Shown: positions 1 through 7,653 of the stretch, piece by piece
Position numbering within the stretch: the stretch's first letter is position 1
How the letters are laid out: every line of letters starts with the position of its first letter
Assembly (NCBI GenBank): GCA_039028335.1
Contig: JBCCIF010000119.1
Location: 1-8,972, forward strand
Length of the DNA stretch: 8,972 nucleotides
DNA from: JABDKJ01 sp039028335
GTDB lineage: Bacteria > Bacteroidota > Bacteroidia > Flavobacteriales_D > JABDKJ01
Direction of reading: 5' to 3'
Position numbers and translations under genes: made by a program
The notes under the pieces: generated by a model
What the model was told of the DNA's origin: nothing
The model's database searches: none
What the model saw: only the letters and a program-made list of their open reading frames with translations

Positions 1-76
1 ATAGTCTCTCTCCCATCCACACAAAACATAGATTGGATTAATGCAATATTAAGGGTGGTTCCAACTGTTGGTTTAG
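1..76. other. Left-edge segment where aspartokinase coding is lost
   Basis: This segment lies where about 200 more residues of the aspartokinase domain should be under way. The frame used by the downstream gene has stops here at 2-4, 29-31, 50-52 and 74-76. Frame 1 is open but its translation does not resemble aspartokinase. Frame 3 gives a short Lys-Gly-Gly-Ser-Asn at 51-65 that could be a remnant of the conserved Gly-Arg-Gly-Gly-Ser-Asp motif, but it sits about 30 bases too close to the next conserved block. I see no promoter, repeat or other gene. Poor sequence at a contig end or real gene damage would both fit. Confidence 0.5.
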
Positions 77-1867
77 TTTGTTATCTGCACGGATGTATCT
101 GGCATGATGACCGCAGATCCTCGTAAAGTTCCGAGAGCCATAGCAGTGGAAAAAATTTCATATGCAGAAGCAATGGAACTTTCACATTTTGGAGCGAAAG
201 TTATTTATCCGCCTACTATTCTTCCGGTTTTGCAAAAAGGGATAAATATTCAGATAAAGAACACCTTTAAGCCTCAGGACCACGGCACAATTATCTGTAC
301 TGATCCCGGTAATAGAAAAAACACATTAAGTGGTATTTCTTCAATTGATGATATAGCATTAATCAGCATGCAGGGTAGCGGGCTGCAGGGTGTTAGCGGA
401 ATGGCTTCACGCTTGTTTCAGACCGTTTCACGAGCCAAAATCAACATCATTTTAATTACACAAGGTTCTTCTGAACACTCGATTACTTTTGCAGTTTTAC
501 CCAACGATGCCGATCAAGCGCAAAAGGCGATCGAAGAAGAGTTTGAGCTCGAATTGCAACTCGGTCTGATCGACCCAATAAACATTGAGCGCGAATTATC
601 AGTCGTGGCAGCAGTCGGTGAGAATATGAAAAATATTCCTGGAATATCCGCAACTTTCTTCGAAGCCTTGGGCAGAAATGGAGTCAATGTGAAAGCCATT
701 GCTCAAGGAGCGTCAGAATTAAACATCTCGATTATTATTTTCAAGAAGGATGTTCGAAAGGCATTGAATGCTATTCATGAAGCCTTTTTTCTTTCAGGTA
801 CAAAGACGGCAAATCTTTTCATAGCCGGGACAGGTACTATTGGAGCGACATTACTTGAACAGATCAAGGCGCAGTCCGAAAAATTGCTCAACGAAAATGC
901 CATCGACCTGAGATTAGTCGGTGTCACAAATAGCCGGAAAATGCTTTTTAAAAGAGAAAGTATTCATTCTGGGAATTGGGAACACGAGCTTGAAGAGAAT
1001 GGGGTCAAAGCCGACATAAATGCCTTTACAGAGAAGATGTTGGAAATGAATATGCGAAACAGCATTTTTATTGACAATACCGCACATCAAATTGTCACCG
1101 ACAAATACGAGGATATATTGAATGCCTCAATTTCCATTGTAACACCGAATAAAATTGCCAATGCGAGCAAGAGCGAACGATATGCAAACTTGCATCAAAT
1201 TGCTGGGAAATATGGGGTTAAATTTCTCTATGAAACCAACGTTGGAGCCGGTTTGCCTATAATCAGTACCTTAAAAGATCTTATTCAAAGTGGAGATAAA
1301 ATCATCAAAATCGAAGCCATGCTTTCGGGTTCATTGAACTATATTTTTAGCAAATGTGATGATCAATATTCGTTCTTGGATGTGGTTAAAGAGGCGCATG
1401 AAAAAGGATATACAGAACCAGATCCGAGATTGGATTTGTCGGGTATGGATGTTGCGCGAAAAATATTAATTCTCAGTCGCGAAAGCGGAATTAAGCTAGA
1501 ATTGACTGATGTCCAAGTTGAGAATTGCCTGTCTCAAGAAAGTCAAAATGCAGAGAGCATGGACACATTTTGGAAGAAACTAGAGAAGATCGATAATGCA
1601 TCTTTTGAAGCTAGGAGGCAAGGGGCGGAACAACAGGGTAAACGATTAAAATATGTAGCCAAATTAGAATTCGGTAAAGCGAGTACACAAATCCAAGAAG
1701 TTGACCCCTCACATCCCTTTTACAACGTGAGTGGAACAGGCAATATAGTTTCCTTTACTACAGAAAGATACAGGGAAATTCCTCTGGTGGTTATTGGACC
1801 AGGTGCCGGAGCCGAGGTTACTGCGGCTGGTGTTTTTGCAGATATTATCAGGATTGCAAATGTCTGA
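77..1867 (+). CDS. thrA: Bifunctional aspartate kinase / homoserine dehydrogenase, 5' part missing
   Basis: The protein catalyses the first and third steps from aspartate to threonine: ATP-dependent phosphorylation of aspartate, and NAD(P)H reduction of aspartate semialdehyde to homoserine. Recognisable coding starts at 77 (FVICTDVSG) directly after an in-frame TAG; the first ATG is at 104. Counting from that ATG: the end of the kinase domain (MMTADPR 1-7, AMELSHFGAKVIYPPTI 23-39), two ACT regulatory domains (about 82-147 and 165-228), the dinucleotide-binding loop AGTGTIG (241-247), TPNK (347-350), NVGAGLPI (379-386) and the dehydrogenase core GYTEPDP...DLSGMDVARK, with E438, D449 and K453 matching the catalytic residues of yeast homoserine dehydrogenase. 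Relatives have about 810-820 residues, so roughly 215 N-terminal residues, including the ATP-binding start of the kinase, are absent. The dehydrogenase half is complete. The ACT domains imply feedback control by threonine. The gene overlaps thrB by 8 bases. Confidence 0.93.
   Translation, partial: FVICTDVSGMMTADPRKVPRAIAVEKISYAEAMELSHFGAKVIYPPTILPVLQKGINIQIKNTFKPQDHGTIICTDPGNRKNTLSGISSIDDIALISMQGSGLQGVSGMASRLFQTVSRAKINIILITQGSSEHSITFAVLPNDADQAQKAIEEEFELELQLGLIDPINIERELSVVAAVGENMKNIPGISATFFEALGRNGVNVKAIAQGASELNISIIIFKKDVRKALNAIHEAFFLSGTKTANLFIAGTGTIGATLLEQIKAQSEKLLNENAIDLRLVGVTNSRKMLFKRESIHSGNWEHELEENGVKADINAFTEKMLEMNMRNSIFIDNTAHQIVTDKYEDILNASISIVTPNKIANASKSERYANLHQIAGKYGVKFLYETNVGAGLPIISTLKDLIQSGDKIIKIEAMLSGSLNYIFSKCDDQYSFLDVVKEAHEKGYTEPDPRLDLSGMDVARKILILSRESGIKLELTDVQVENCLSQESQNAESMDTFWKKLEKIDNASFEARRQGAEQQGKRLKYVAKLEFGKASTQIQEVDPSHPFYNVSGTGNIVSFTTERYREIPLVVIGPGAGAEVTAAGVFADIIRIANV
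1850..1853 (+). promoter_or_regulatory. Possible ribosome binding site (AGGA) for thrB
   Basis: AGGA lies inside the end of thrA, six bases before the ATG at 1860. It supports that ATG over the upstream in-frame TTG at 1794. Strong Shine-Dalgarno sites are uncommon in this phylum, so this is supporting evidence only. Confidence 0.4.
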
Positions 1868-2795
1868 AATTCAATCATATAAAGTTTTTTCACCAGCCAC
1901 GGTTGCCAATGTTGGAAGTGGTTACGATATTTTTAGTTTGGCCATCAATGAGCCCGGAGACATTATTGAATTCATACCCAATGAATTAGGAGTCTTGCGA
2001 ATTGAAAATCGATCGCGTTCATTTTTGAATATGCCACTGAATCCAGATGAAAATGCTACTACTGTTCCTATGGCTTTAATGTTAAAGGATCATCAGATAA
2101 CTAAGGGATTTGATGTTGTTTTTCATCAAAAAATCAGACCTGGATCTGGACTAGGCTCAAGCGCTGCAAGCAGCGTAGCGGGTGTGTTTTATTTAAATAA
2201 AGTACTTCAGTTGAATTTGAGTAGTGTTGAACAAATCAATTATGCAAGAGAGGGAGAAAGAGTGGCTTGCGGATCTCCAATTGCGGACAATGTTGCAGCT
2301 TGCTTGAATGGAGGTTTCAATCTAATACGATCTCAAGATCCATTGGAAGTATTTGCACTCAATTATCCAAAGGACCTGTATTTAGCTTGTGTGCATCCGG
2401 AATTAGAAATTCTAACTTCCGAATCGAGAGCAATTCTTCCCAAAGAGGTTAGTTTGAAGAGTGCAGTAGAACAAAATGCTCAATCAGCTGCATTAGTCGC
2501 AGGAATGGCCAGTAACAATTTAGACTTAATCTCTAAAGGAACCACTGATATTCTCGTTGAACCTCATAGAAAAAAACTCATCAAGGGATTTGATGAATTG
2601 AAAAAAATTGTTTTAGCGAATGGAGGCATGAATTGCTCTATTTCAGGAGCTGGTCCTTCTCTCTTTTCGTTTTGTCGAAACCATGAAGTCGCCAGTCTAA
2701 TCGCGACAGAAATGAACTCTTTTTTTAACAACATTGGCATCACTTCTGACGTATACATCAGTACCATAAATACAGATGGAATAAAAGTGATGTGA
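1860..2795 (+). CDS. thrB: Homoserine kinase
   Basis: This cytoplasmic GHMP-family kinase phosphorylates homoserine with ATP to give O-phosphohomoserine, the substrate of the next gene product. The chosen ATG gives 311 residues, normal for the family, and starts the protein just before the first motif. Visible motifs are SPATVANVGSGYD (11-23), the glycine-rich ATP loop PGSGLGSSAASS (94-105), ADNVAACLNGG (142-152), SESRAILP (187-194), VEPHRKKLI (233-241) and the C-terminal SISGAGPSLF (260-269). The stretch before the conserved Asp-Asn reads SPIADN, with Ile141 where many homologues have a His (for example HADN); Asp143 and Asn144 are kept. The start overlaps the end of thrA by 8 bases, suggesting translational coupling. 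The identity is secure; only the effect of the Ile substitution is open. Confidence 0.95.
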   Translation: MSEIQSYKVFSPATVANVGSGYDIFSLAINEPGDIIEFIPNELGVLRIENRSRSFLNMPLNPDENATTVPMALMLKDHQITKGFDVVFHQKIRPGSGLGSSAASSVAGVFYLNKVLQLNLSSVEQINYAREGERVACGSPIADNVAACLNGGFNLIRSQDPLEVFALNYPKDLYLACVHPELEILTSESRAILPKEVSLKSAVEQNAQSAALVAGMASNNLDLISKGTTDILVEPHRKKLIKGFDELKKIVLANGGMNCSISGAGPSLFSFCRNHEVASLIATEMNSFFNNIGITSDVYISTINTDGIKVM

Positions 2796-2797
2796 TC

Positions 2798-4096
2798 ATG
2801 GTTTATTTCAGTACCAACAACACGAACGAAATAGCTACGCTAAAAGAAGCAGTCATAAGGGGCTTGGCACCTGACAAGGGTTTGTACATGCCCAGTGCTA
2901 TAAATGCCTTCAATGCTGATTTTATTGAGAATATCAGCAATTATTCTTTTCAGGAGATTGCTTTTGAAACTGCTAAGCTTTTTTTCGGAGAAGATGTTCC
3001 TACAGATAATCTGCGAGATCTGGTATTCGAAGCTGTCAATTTTGAAGCGCCTGTTGTTGATTTAGATGATTCATTATCTGTTCTGGAATTATGGCATGGA
3101 CCCACTTTGGCTTTCAAAGATTTTGGGGCCCGATTTATGGCTCGAATGCTAGGCTATTTTCTTAAGAACCAGGATAAGGAAGTGCATGTTCTTGTTGCTA
3201 CTTCTGGAGATACAGGTTCTGCAGTTGCGAATGGTTTTTTAGGAGTAGAGGGAATTAAAGTGCACATTTTGTATCCTAAAGGAAAAGTAAGTGAATTTCA
3301 AGAGAAACAAATGACAACTTTAGGGCAAAACATCAGCGCTTTAGAAGTTGATGGTGTGTTTGATGATTGTCAAGAAATGGTGAAAAAGGCTTTTCTGGAT
3401 AAAGAGCTCAATCAAAGACTTTATCTGACTTCTGCAAACAGCATAAATATTGCTCGACTATTCCCACAATCATTCTATTATGGCAACGCTGTGGCTCAAA
3501 AAATCAATGAAGAGAAGCCACTTACTTTCTGTGTCCCAAGTGGGAATTTTGGAAACCTTACTTCAGGCATATTCGCGAAGCGAATGGGTATGCCTATTCA
3601 TCATTTCATTGCCGCAACGAACAGAAATAATGTGGTGCCTGAATATATTAATACAGGTGCCTTTGTGCCAAGAGAGTCGGTGCAAACTATTTCAAACGCA
3701 ATGGATGTAGGCAATCCTTCCAACTTTGCCAGAATGAAGTCTGTTTATGGCGGAAGTCATGCAGAAATGGCAAACGATATATCAGCGTTCTATTTCAATG
3801 ATGATCAAACCAAAGAGGCTGTAAGAGAGATTTATCAGCGTTACAATTATGTCATGGATCCCCATGGCGCAGTAGCGTATTTAGCTGCCAAAGAATACAT
3901 TCAGGATCATAAAGAAGAAAGAGTCATTTTATTGGAAACTGCACATCCCGCAAAGTTCGCCAAAGTAGTAGAAGAGGCTATCGAAGAGCCTATTGAAATC
4001 CCTAAGGCGCAAAGGGCCTGTCTCGAAAAGGAGAAGAAATCTACCCCAATAACCAATCGTTTTGATGAGCTGAAGTCTTATTTGTTTGATCTCTAA
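2798..4096 (+). CDS. thrC: Threonine synthase
   Basis: This pyridoxal-phosphate enzyme converts O-phosphohomoserine to threonine and phosphate, the last step of the pathway. From the ATG at 2798 it has 432 residues, typical of the longer bacterial form. The N-terminal MVYFSTNN and GLAPDKGLYMP (22-32) are characteristic of the family. The cofactor lysine is K107 in LWHGPTLAFKDFGARF. Other signatures are ATSGDTGSAVANGFLG (134-149), NSINIARLFPQSFYYG (214-229), PSGNFGNLTSGIFAKRMG (247-264), DVGNPSNFARM (303-313) and MDPHGAVAY (353-361). A GTG at 2792 overlaps the thrB stop and could add two residues, but homologues begin about where the ATG puts the start. The gap to thrB is 2 bases, so it belongs to the same operon. 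No key residue seems to be missing. Confidence 0.96.
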   Translation: MVYFSTNNTNEIATLKEAVIRGLAPDKGLYMPSAINAFNADFIENISNYSFQEIAFETAKLFFGEDVPTDNLRDLVFEAVNFEAPVVDLDDSLSVLELWHGPTLAFKDFGARFMARMLGYFLKNQDKEVHVLVATSGDTGSAVANGFLGVEGIKVHILYPKGKVSEFQEKQMTTLGQNISALEVDGVFDDCQEMVKKAFLDKELNQRLYLTSANSINIARLFPQSFYYGNAVAQKINEEKPLTFCVPSGNFGNLTSGIFAKRMGMPIHHFIAATNRNNVVPEYINTGAFVPRESVQTISNAMDVGNPSNFARMKSVYGGSHAEMANDISAFYFNDDQTKEAVREIYQRYNYVMDPHGAVAYLAAKEYIQDHKEERVILLETAHPAKFAKVVEEAIEEPIEIPKAQRACLEKEKKSTPITNRFDELKSYLFDL

Positions 4097-4137
4097 ACAA
4101 AACGAAATTTCATTTATATTGAGCAAAATTTGCTTAT

Positions 4138-5649
4138 TTGAATACCCATCAAATTTCATCAGATACTTTATCCTGTAAAGAGCTTGATCGCCTTATCAGT
4201 AATGGCGATACGATTCGACTTTCAGAAGAAGCTATCCAAGCGGTAGAAAAGAACCGAGCATACCTCGATAGCGTCCTTGAGGGTTCAACAAATAAAATCT
4301 ATGGAATAAACACCGGCTTCGGAGCACTCCATAATATTGTAATCCCAAAAGACAAGCATGCGCTTTTGCAAGAGAAATTGATCATTTCACATGCATGTGG
4401 TGTTGGGGATGAGATTCCAATGCATATTGCTAAAACCTGTCTCCTTCTCAAGATTCAGAACCTTTCTTATGGATTTTCAGCCGTAAATAAATCCACTTTA
4501 GATCGCTTAGTGGAATTCTACAATAGGGGAGTTATACCCGTTTTATATGAGCAAGGCTCTTTAGGAGCATCAGGGGATTTAGCTCCATTGGCACATTTGG
4601 CATTGCCATTAATTGGAGAAGGACAAGTCTATTTCAAGGGTCAGAAATTGGACAGTATGAAGGTCTTGGATCAGATGGGAATGCAACCTTTAAATTTGGG
4701 GGCAAAAGAAGGTTTAGCTCTTTTGAATGGAACCCAGTTTATGTCCGCTTATGGGGTATGGGGGACAAATAAACTTCGATATCTATTGAAAATCGCAGAT
4801 TTTATTGCAGCTATTTCTCTTGAGGCTTTTGACGGAAGAATTGATGCTTTTGACCCTGCAATTCACGAAGTGCGGAAACACAAAGGGCAAAGAGAATCAG
4901 CTCAGAATATTCGCTATTTATTAGATGGAAGTGAAATAGCTACTACATTCAAAAAACATACACAAGACCCCTATTCGTTCAGGTGCGTGCCGCAAGTCCA
5001 TGGAGCAAGTAGAGATGCACTTAGATATATAGAAAATGTTTTTGAGAATGAAATCAACTCTGTGACGGATAATCCCTTGGTTTTTGATGAGCATCAAGCG
5101 ATTATTTCCGGAGGAAACTTTCACGGACAACCTTTGGCCTTAGCGCTTGATCATTTATGTCTTGCCGCTGCAGAGCTGGGTTCAATTTCTGAAAGAAGAT
5201 TGTATAAGTTATTGAGTGGGCAAAGAGAGTTGCCTTCCTTTTTAGTTGATAATCCCGGCTTGAATTCCGGTTTTATGATTGTTCAATATACGGCTGCTTC
5301 CATCGTTAGTCAGAACAAGCATTTATGCATGCCGGCAAGTGTCGATACGATCGATTCAAGCCAAGGTCAAGAGGACCATGTAAGTATGGGAGCGAATGCG
5401 GCAACCAAAATGTACCGCGTGCTGAACAATGTGGAAAAAGTATTGGCCTACGAATTTTTTGCTGCCTCACAAGCCATTCAGTACAGACGTCCCAAAAGAA
5501 CTTCAGGAATCATAGAAGCTGCATTGGCTATGTTTGCACAGGAAGTCCCATTCATCGAGGAAGACGATCTCATGTATCCTTTCATGAACAAGAGTCATGA
5601 ATATATTCAGAAGCTTAAGAACACCAATTTTCTGTCAAGTATTATTTGA
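4138..5649 (+). CDS. hutH: Histidine ammonia-lyase (histidase)
   Basis: This cytoplasmic enzyme removes ammonia from L-histidine to give urocanate, the first step of histidine breakdown. Ala144-Ser145-Gly146 in GSLGASGDLAPLAHLALP forms the self-made MIO electrophile. Other signatures are YGINTGFGAL (55-64), GLALLNGTQ (192-200), QDPYSFRCVPQVHGASRD (276-293), SVTDNPLVF (308-316), GGNFHGQPLA (325-334), GLNSGFMIVQYTAAS (374-388) and GQEDHVSMGANAATK (410-424). Ser84-His85 at the substrate-selectivity position fits histidine rather than phenylalanine or tyrosine. The length of 503 is normal. The start is TTG at 4138: the frame opens only at 4123 after a TGA and there is no in-frame ATG before the conserved N-terminus. 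It lies 41 bases after thrC on the same strand and no terminator is visible between them, so co-transcription is possible. No hutU, hutI or formiminoglutamate gene is in the window. A tyrosine lyase or MIO aminomutase is much less likely. Confidence 0.92.
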   Translation: MNTHQISSDTLSCKELDRLISNGDTIRLSEEAIQAVEKNRAYLDSVLEGSTNKIYGINTGFGALHNIVIPKDKHALLQEKLIISHACGVGDEIPMHIAKTCLLLKIQNLSYGFSAVNKSTLDRLVEFYNRGVIPVLYEQGSLGASGDLAPLAHLALPLIGEGQVYFKGQKLDSMKVLDQMGMQPLNLGAKEGLALLNGTQFMSAYGVWGTNKLRYLLKIADFIAAISLEAFDGRIDAFDPAIHEVRKHKGQRESAQNIRYLLDGSEIATTFKKHTQDPYSFRCVPQVHGASRDALRYIENVFENEINSVTDNPLVFDEHQAIISGGNFHGQPLALALDHLCLAAAELGSISERRLYKLLSGQRELPSFLVDNPGLNSGFMIVQYTAASIVSQNKHLCMPASVDTIDSSQGQEDHVSMGANAATKMYRVLNNVEKVLAYEFFAASQAIQYRRPKRTSGIIEAALAMFAQEVPFIEEDDLMYPFMNKSHEYIQKLKNTNFLSSII

Positions 5650-5664
5650 AGTTTTCCGTCTTCA

Positions 5665-5699
5665 TTGCTTTACCCTCAACGTCTATTTCTCTATCTTTA
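5665..5699 (+). promoter_or_regulatory. Weak candidate Bacteroidota-type promoter
   Basis: TATCTTTA at 5692-5699 matches seven of eight positions of the Bacteroidota -7 element TAnnTTTG (last base A instead of G). A TTG at 5665-5667 could serve as the -33 element, though the 24-base spacer is at or beyond the long end of the usual range. Transcription from here would start close to the GTG at 5704 and leave almost no leader. Such matches are frequent by chance in AT-rich DNA. Confidence 0.2.
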
Positions 5700-5703
5700 A
5701 ACG

Positions 5704-7617
5704 GTGCAAATACATCGATCTAAAGCGATAATACTGATAGCAATTCTCTGCGTGGCTTTTATGAATTTTTCTTGGACAGGTAAATTCGAAAAATTGACGT
5801 ATCACCAGAGAGATGATCTGCCCAATCTTTACAATGACTGGTTTGCGGGTTCAGGTGCATGCGTCCAGTGTCATGGCTTAGATGAAAATGGAATATTCAA
5901 TGTGGATGGCGAAGGGAATGATGTAAATGTAGTGGACGACTGGAAGGCGACACTCATGGCAAATTCAGCAAAAGACCCTTTTTGGAAAGCAAAAGTCTCA
6001 CATGAGATCTTGTCAAATCCAAGCCATCAATCGATTCTTGAGGACAAGTGCACGCAATGCCATGCGCCCATGGGTAACTACAATAATGTCCTTAATGAAA
6101 TTGCGCCCTATACGCTAGCTGAACTTGCTGCAGATTCCGTTGCTTTGGATGGTGTTTCTTGTCTTGCTTGTCATCAGCAGACTGCTGAAGATTTGGGGAC
6201 TGTCTTTTCTGGCGAGTTGCATTTCGATACTTTATTTAAAGCCTTTGGTCCATATGAAAGTCCTTTGATCAGTCCCATGGCAAGCGCAACGGGATATATT
6301 CCTGAATATGCTGAGCATATATTTGATCCAGGATTGTGTGCAGGTTGTCATTCATTGATAACTGAAACGGTAGACCTATCAGGTGAATTCACAGGAGATG
6401 AGTTTGTGGAACAAGCCACCTATCATGAATGGTTGAATTCGGCATACAATATCGGAGAATCATTGGAGAGTACTTGTCAAGATTGCCATATGCCCATAAT
6501 TGATTCACCTGTTCAAATTGCAAATGGCTATAATACCGAACCCAGATCGCCATATGCACTGCATGAATTAGTTGGAGCCAATGTATTCATGTTGAATATG
6601 ATGAAAGACAATATTGATACACTTGGCTTAAGTGCGAGTGCAGCAGAGTTTGAAGAAGTAGCAGCTAAGACATTAACAATGCTTGAATCTGCGATTGAAC
6701 TGGAAGTCTTTATGGCGGATAGAAATAGCGATACCGCCTATTTCGAAGTACTGGTACAGAACAATGCCGGGCACAAATTCCCTTCTGGATTTCCATCGAG
6801 AAGAGCTTTCATAGAGTTTGTTGTTCTTGATGAAAATGAAGACACTTTGTTTGCTTCGGGAATTACGAATGATCAAGGGTTTATAGTTAATTATGATAGT
6901 GATTATGAACAACATTATGATCAAATTGATTCGGAAGAACAGGCACAGGTGTACGAGTTGATTATGGCCGATGTGAATGATCAACCGACCACGATTTTAG
7001 AGCGAGCTAAATATGCCTTAAAAGATAATAGATTGCCTCCGAAAGGTTTTAATGATACGCACTTTGCATATGATACATGTGCCATTTTTGGACAAGCCTT
7101 AAACGATCCAAACTTTAATTTTGAGGGGGGGCAGGGAACGGGCTCAGATAAAATAAATTATTGGATTCCTATGAACGGATATTCGGGAGGAATGGAGGTG
7201 CATGTGCGCTTTAATTATCAGGCTGTTCCCAGGAAGTGGTTAGAGGATATGTTCACATATAATAGTGATGAGATAGACTTGTTTCAATACCTATTTGACG
7301 AGGCCGATCATGCACCCCTTACGGTTCAAGAAGACCTCTTGTTTATTGATCCAAACCATCTTCAGGAACCCGAGAATCTTCAAATTGAAATATGGCCGAC
7401 CCTTAGTTCGGATGGGCAATTTATTGTGAATAATTTAGGTGCGCACACACTCGAAAAAGCAGCAATTTACAACAGTGCTGGGCAGATGATAGAGGACATT
7501 GAATTGTTGAATATTCCTAGGCAAGAAATTAGACTGGAAGGAGAAAAAGGTGTATATTTAATAGTCCTTTACACAAGAGAAACACAACTGCTAAAGCGAA
7601 TAGTTTTAACCGATTAA
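5704..7617 (+). CDS. Secreted pentahaem c-type cytochrome with T9SS sorting domain
   Basis: Probably an exported electron-transfer protein; no specific reaction can be named. The start is GTG at 5704: a TAA lies two codons upstream and no ATG precedes the hydrophobic N-terminal segment. That segment, after HRSK (residues 9-24), looks like a Sec signal, with no sharp cleavage site. Five covalent haem motifs follow: CVQCH (53-57), CTQCH (116-120), CLACH (153-157), CAGCH (212-216) and CQDCH (258-262). His residues outside the motifs, such as H100, H108, H241 and H286, could be second ligands. The segment DWKATLMANSAKDPFWKA (79-96) and the later NNAGHKFPSGFPSRRA (353-368) are features I associate with the multihaem cytochrome group whose haem domain is followed by a beta-rich domain. 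The last about 78 residues look like a T9SS type A sorting domain. There is a 54-base gap after hutH; the next exported-protein gene follows 36 bases downstream. A nitrite reductase is unlikely because no CXXCK motif is present. Confidence 0.82.
   Translation: MQIHRSKAIILIAILCVAFMNFSWTGKFEKLTYHQRDDLPNLYNDWFAGSGACVQCHGLDENGIFNVDGEGNDVNVVDDWKATLMANSAKDPFWKAKVSHEILSNPSHQSILEDKCTQCHAPMGNYNNVLNEIAPYTLAELAADSVALDGVSCLACHQQTAEDLGTVFSGELHFDTLFKAFGPYESPLISPMASATGYIPEYAEHIFDPGLCAGCHSLITETVDLSGEFTGDEFVEQATYHEWLNSAYNIGESLESTCQDCHMPIIDSPVQIANGYNTEPRSPYALHELVGANVFMLNMMKDNIDTLGLSASAAEFEEVAAKTLTMLESAIELEVFMADRNSDTAYFEVLVQNNAGHKFPSGFPSRRAFIEFVVLDENEDTLFASGITNDQGFIVNYDSDYEQHYDQIDSEEQAQVYELIMADVNDQPTTILERAKYALKDNRLPPKGFNDTHFAYDTCAIFGQALNDPNFNFEGGQGTGSDKINYWIPMNGYSGGMEVHVRFNYQAVPRKWLEDMFTYNSDEIDLFQYLFDEADHAPLTVQEDLLFIDPNHLQEPENLQIEIWPTLSSDGQFIVNNLGAHTLEKAAIYNSAGQMIEDIELLNIPRQEIRLEGEKGVYLIVLYTRETQLLKRIVLTD
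7381..7614 (+). other. T9SS type A C-terminal sorting domain (within the cytochrome gene)
   Basis: Residues 560-637 fit the pattern of the T9SS sorting domain: a starting strand IEIWPTLSSDGQFIV corresponding to the usual 'YPNP..dG.f.i', a central AAIYNSAGQMI, then GVYLIVLYTRETQLLKRIV near the end. The usual Asn-Pro after the first Pro is replaced by Thr-Leu, so the domain is divergent. Family knowledge says such domains direct folded periplasmic proteins through the outer membrane and are often cut off. T9SS components are not in this window. Confidence 0.72.
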
Positions 7618-7653
7618 TTCGGGCTCAACCAAGCGGCTATTCCAACTGAACAT

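Noticed and set aside
514..699. Minus-strand open frame inside thrA
   Set aside because: It lies entirely opposite the well-conserved ACT domains, has a low-complexity Ser-rich translation and no family resemblance.
1794..1859. Upstream TTG start giving a 333-residue homoserine kinase
   Set aside because: The extra 22 residues lie wholly inside thrA and match nothing in the family, while the ATG at 1860 has an AGGA six bases before it and begins the protein at the usual place.
2792..2797. GTG start for threonine synthase overlapping the thrB stop
   Set aside because: It would add only Met-Ile before the family-typical MVYFSTNN; the ATG at 2798 is preferred, although GTG cannot be excluded.
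6673..6984. Minus-strand 103-codon open frame opposite the cytochrome gene
   Set aside because: It is antisense to a clear secreted-cytochrome domain and its Ile-rich translation has no recognisable pattern.
7601..7608. TAGTTTTA as a promoter for the last gene
   Set aside because: It matches the -7 consensus only partly, no well-placed -33 element was identified, and it lies in the end of the preceding gene; AT-rich chance matches are common.
7618..7653. Transcription terminator after the cytochrome gene
   Set aside because: No stable hairpin followed by a T-run was found in this 36-base gap.
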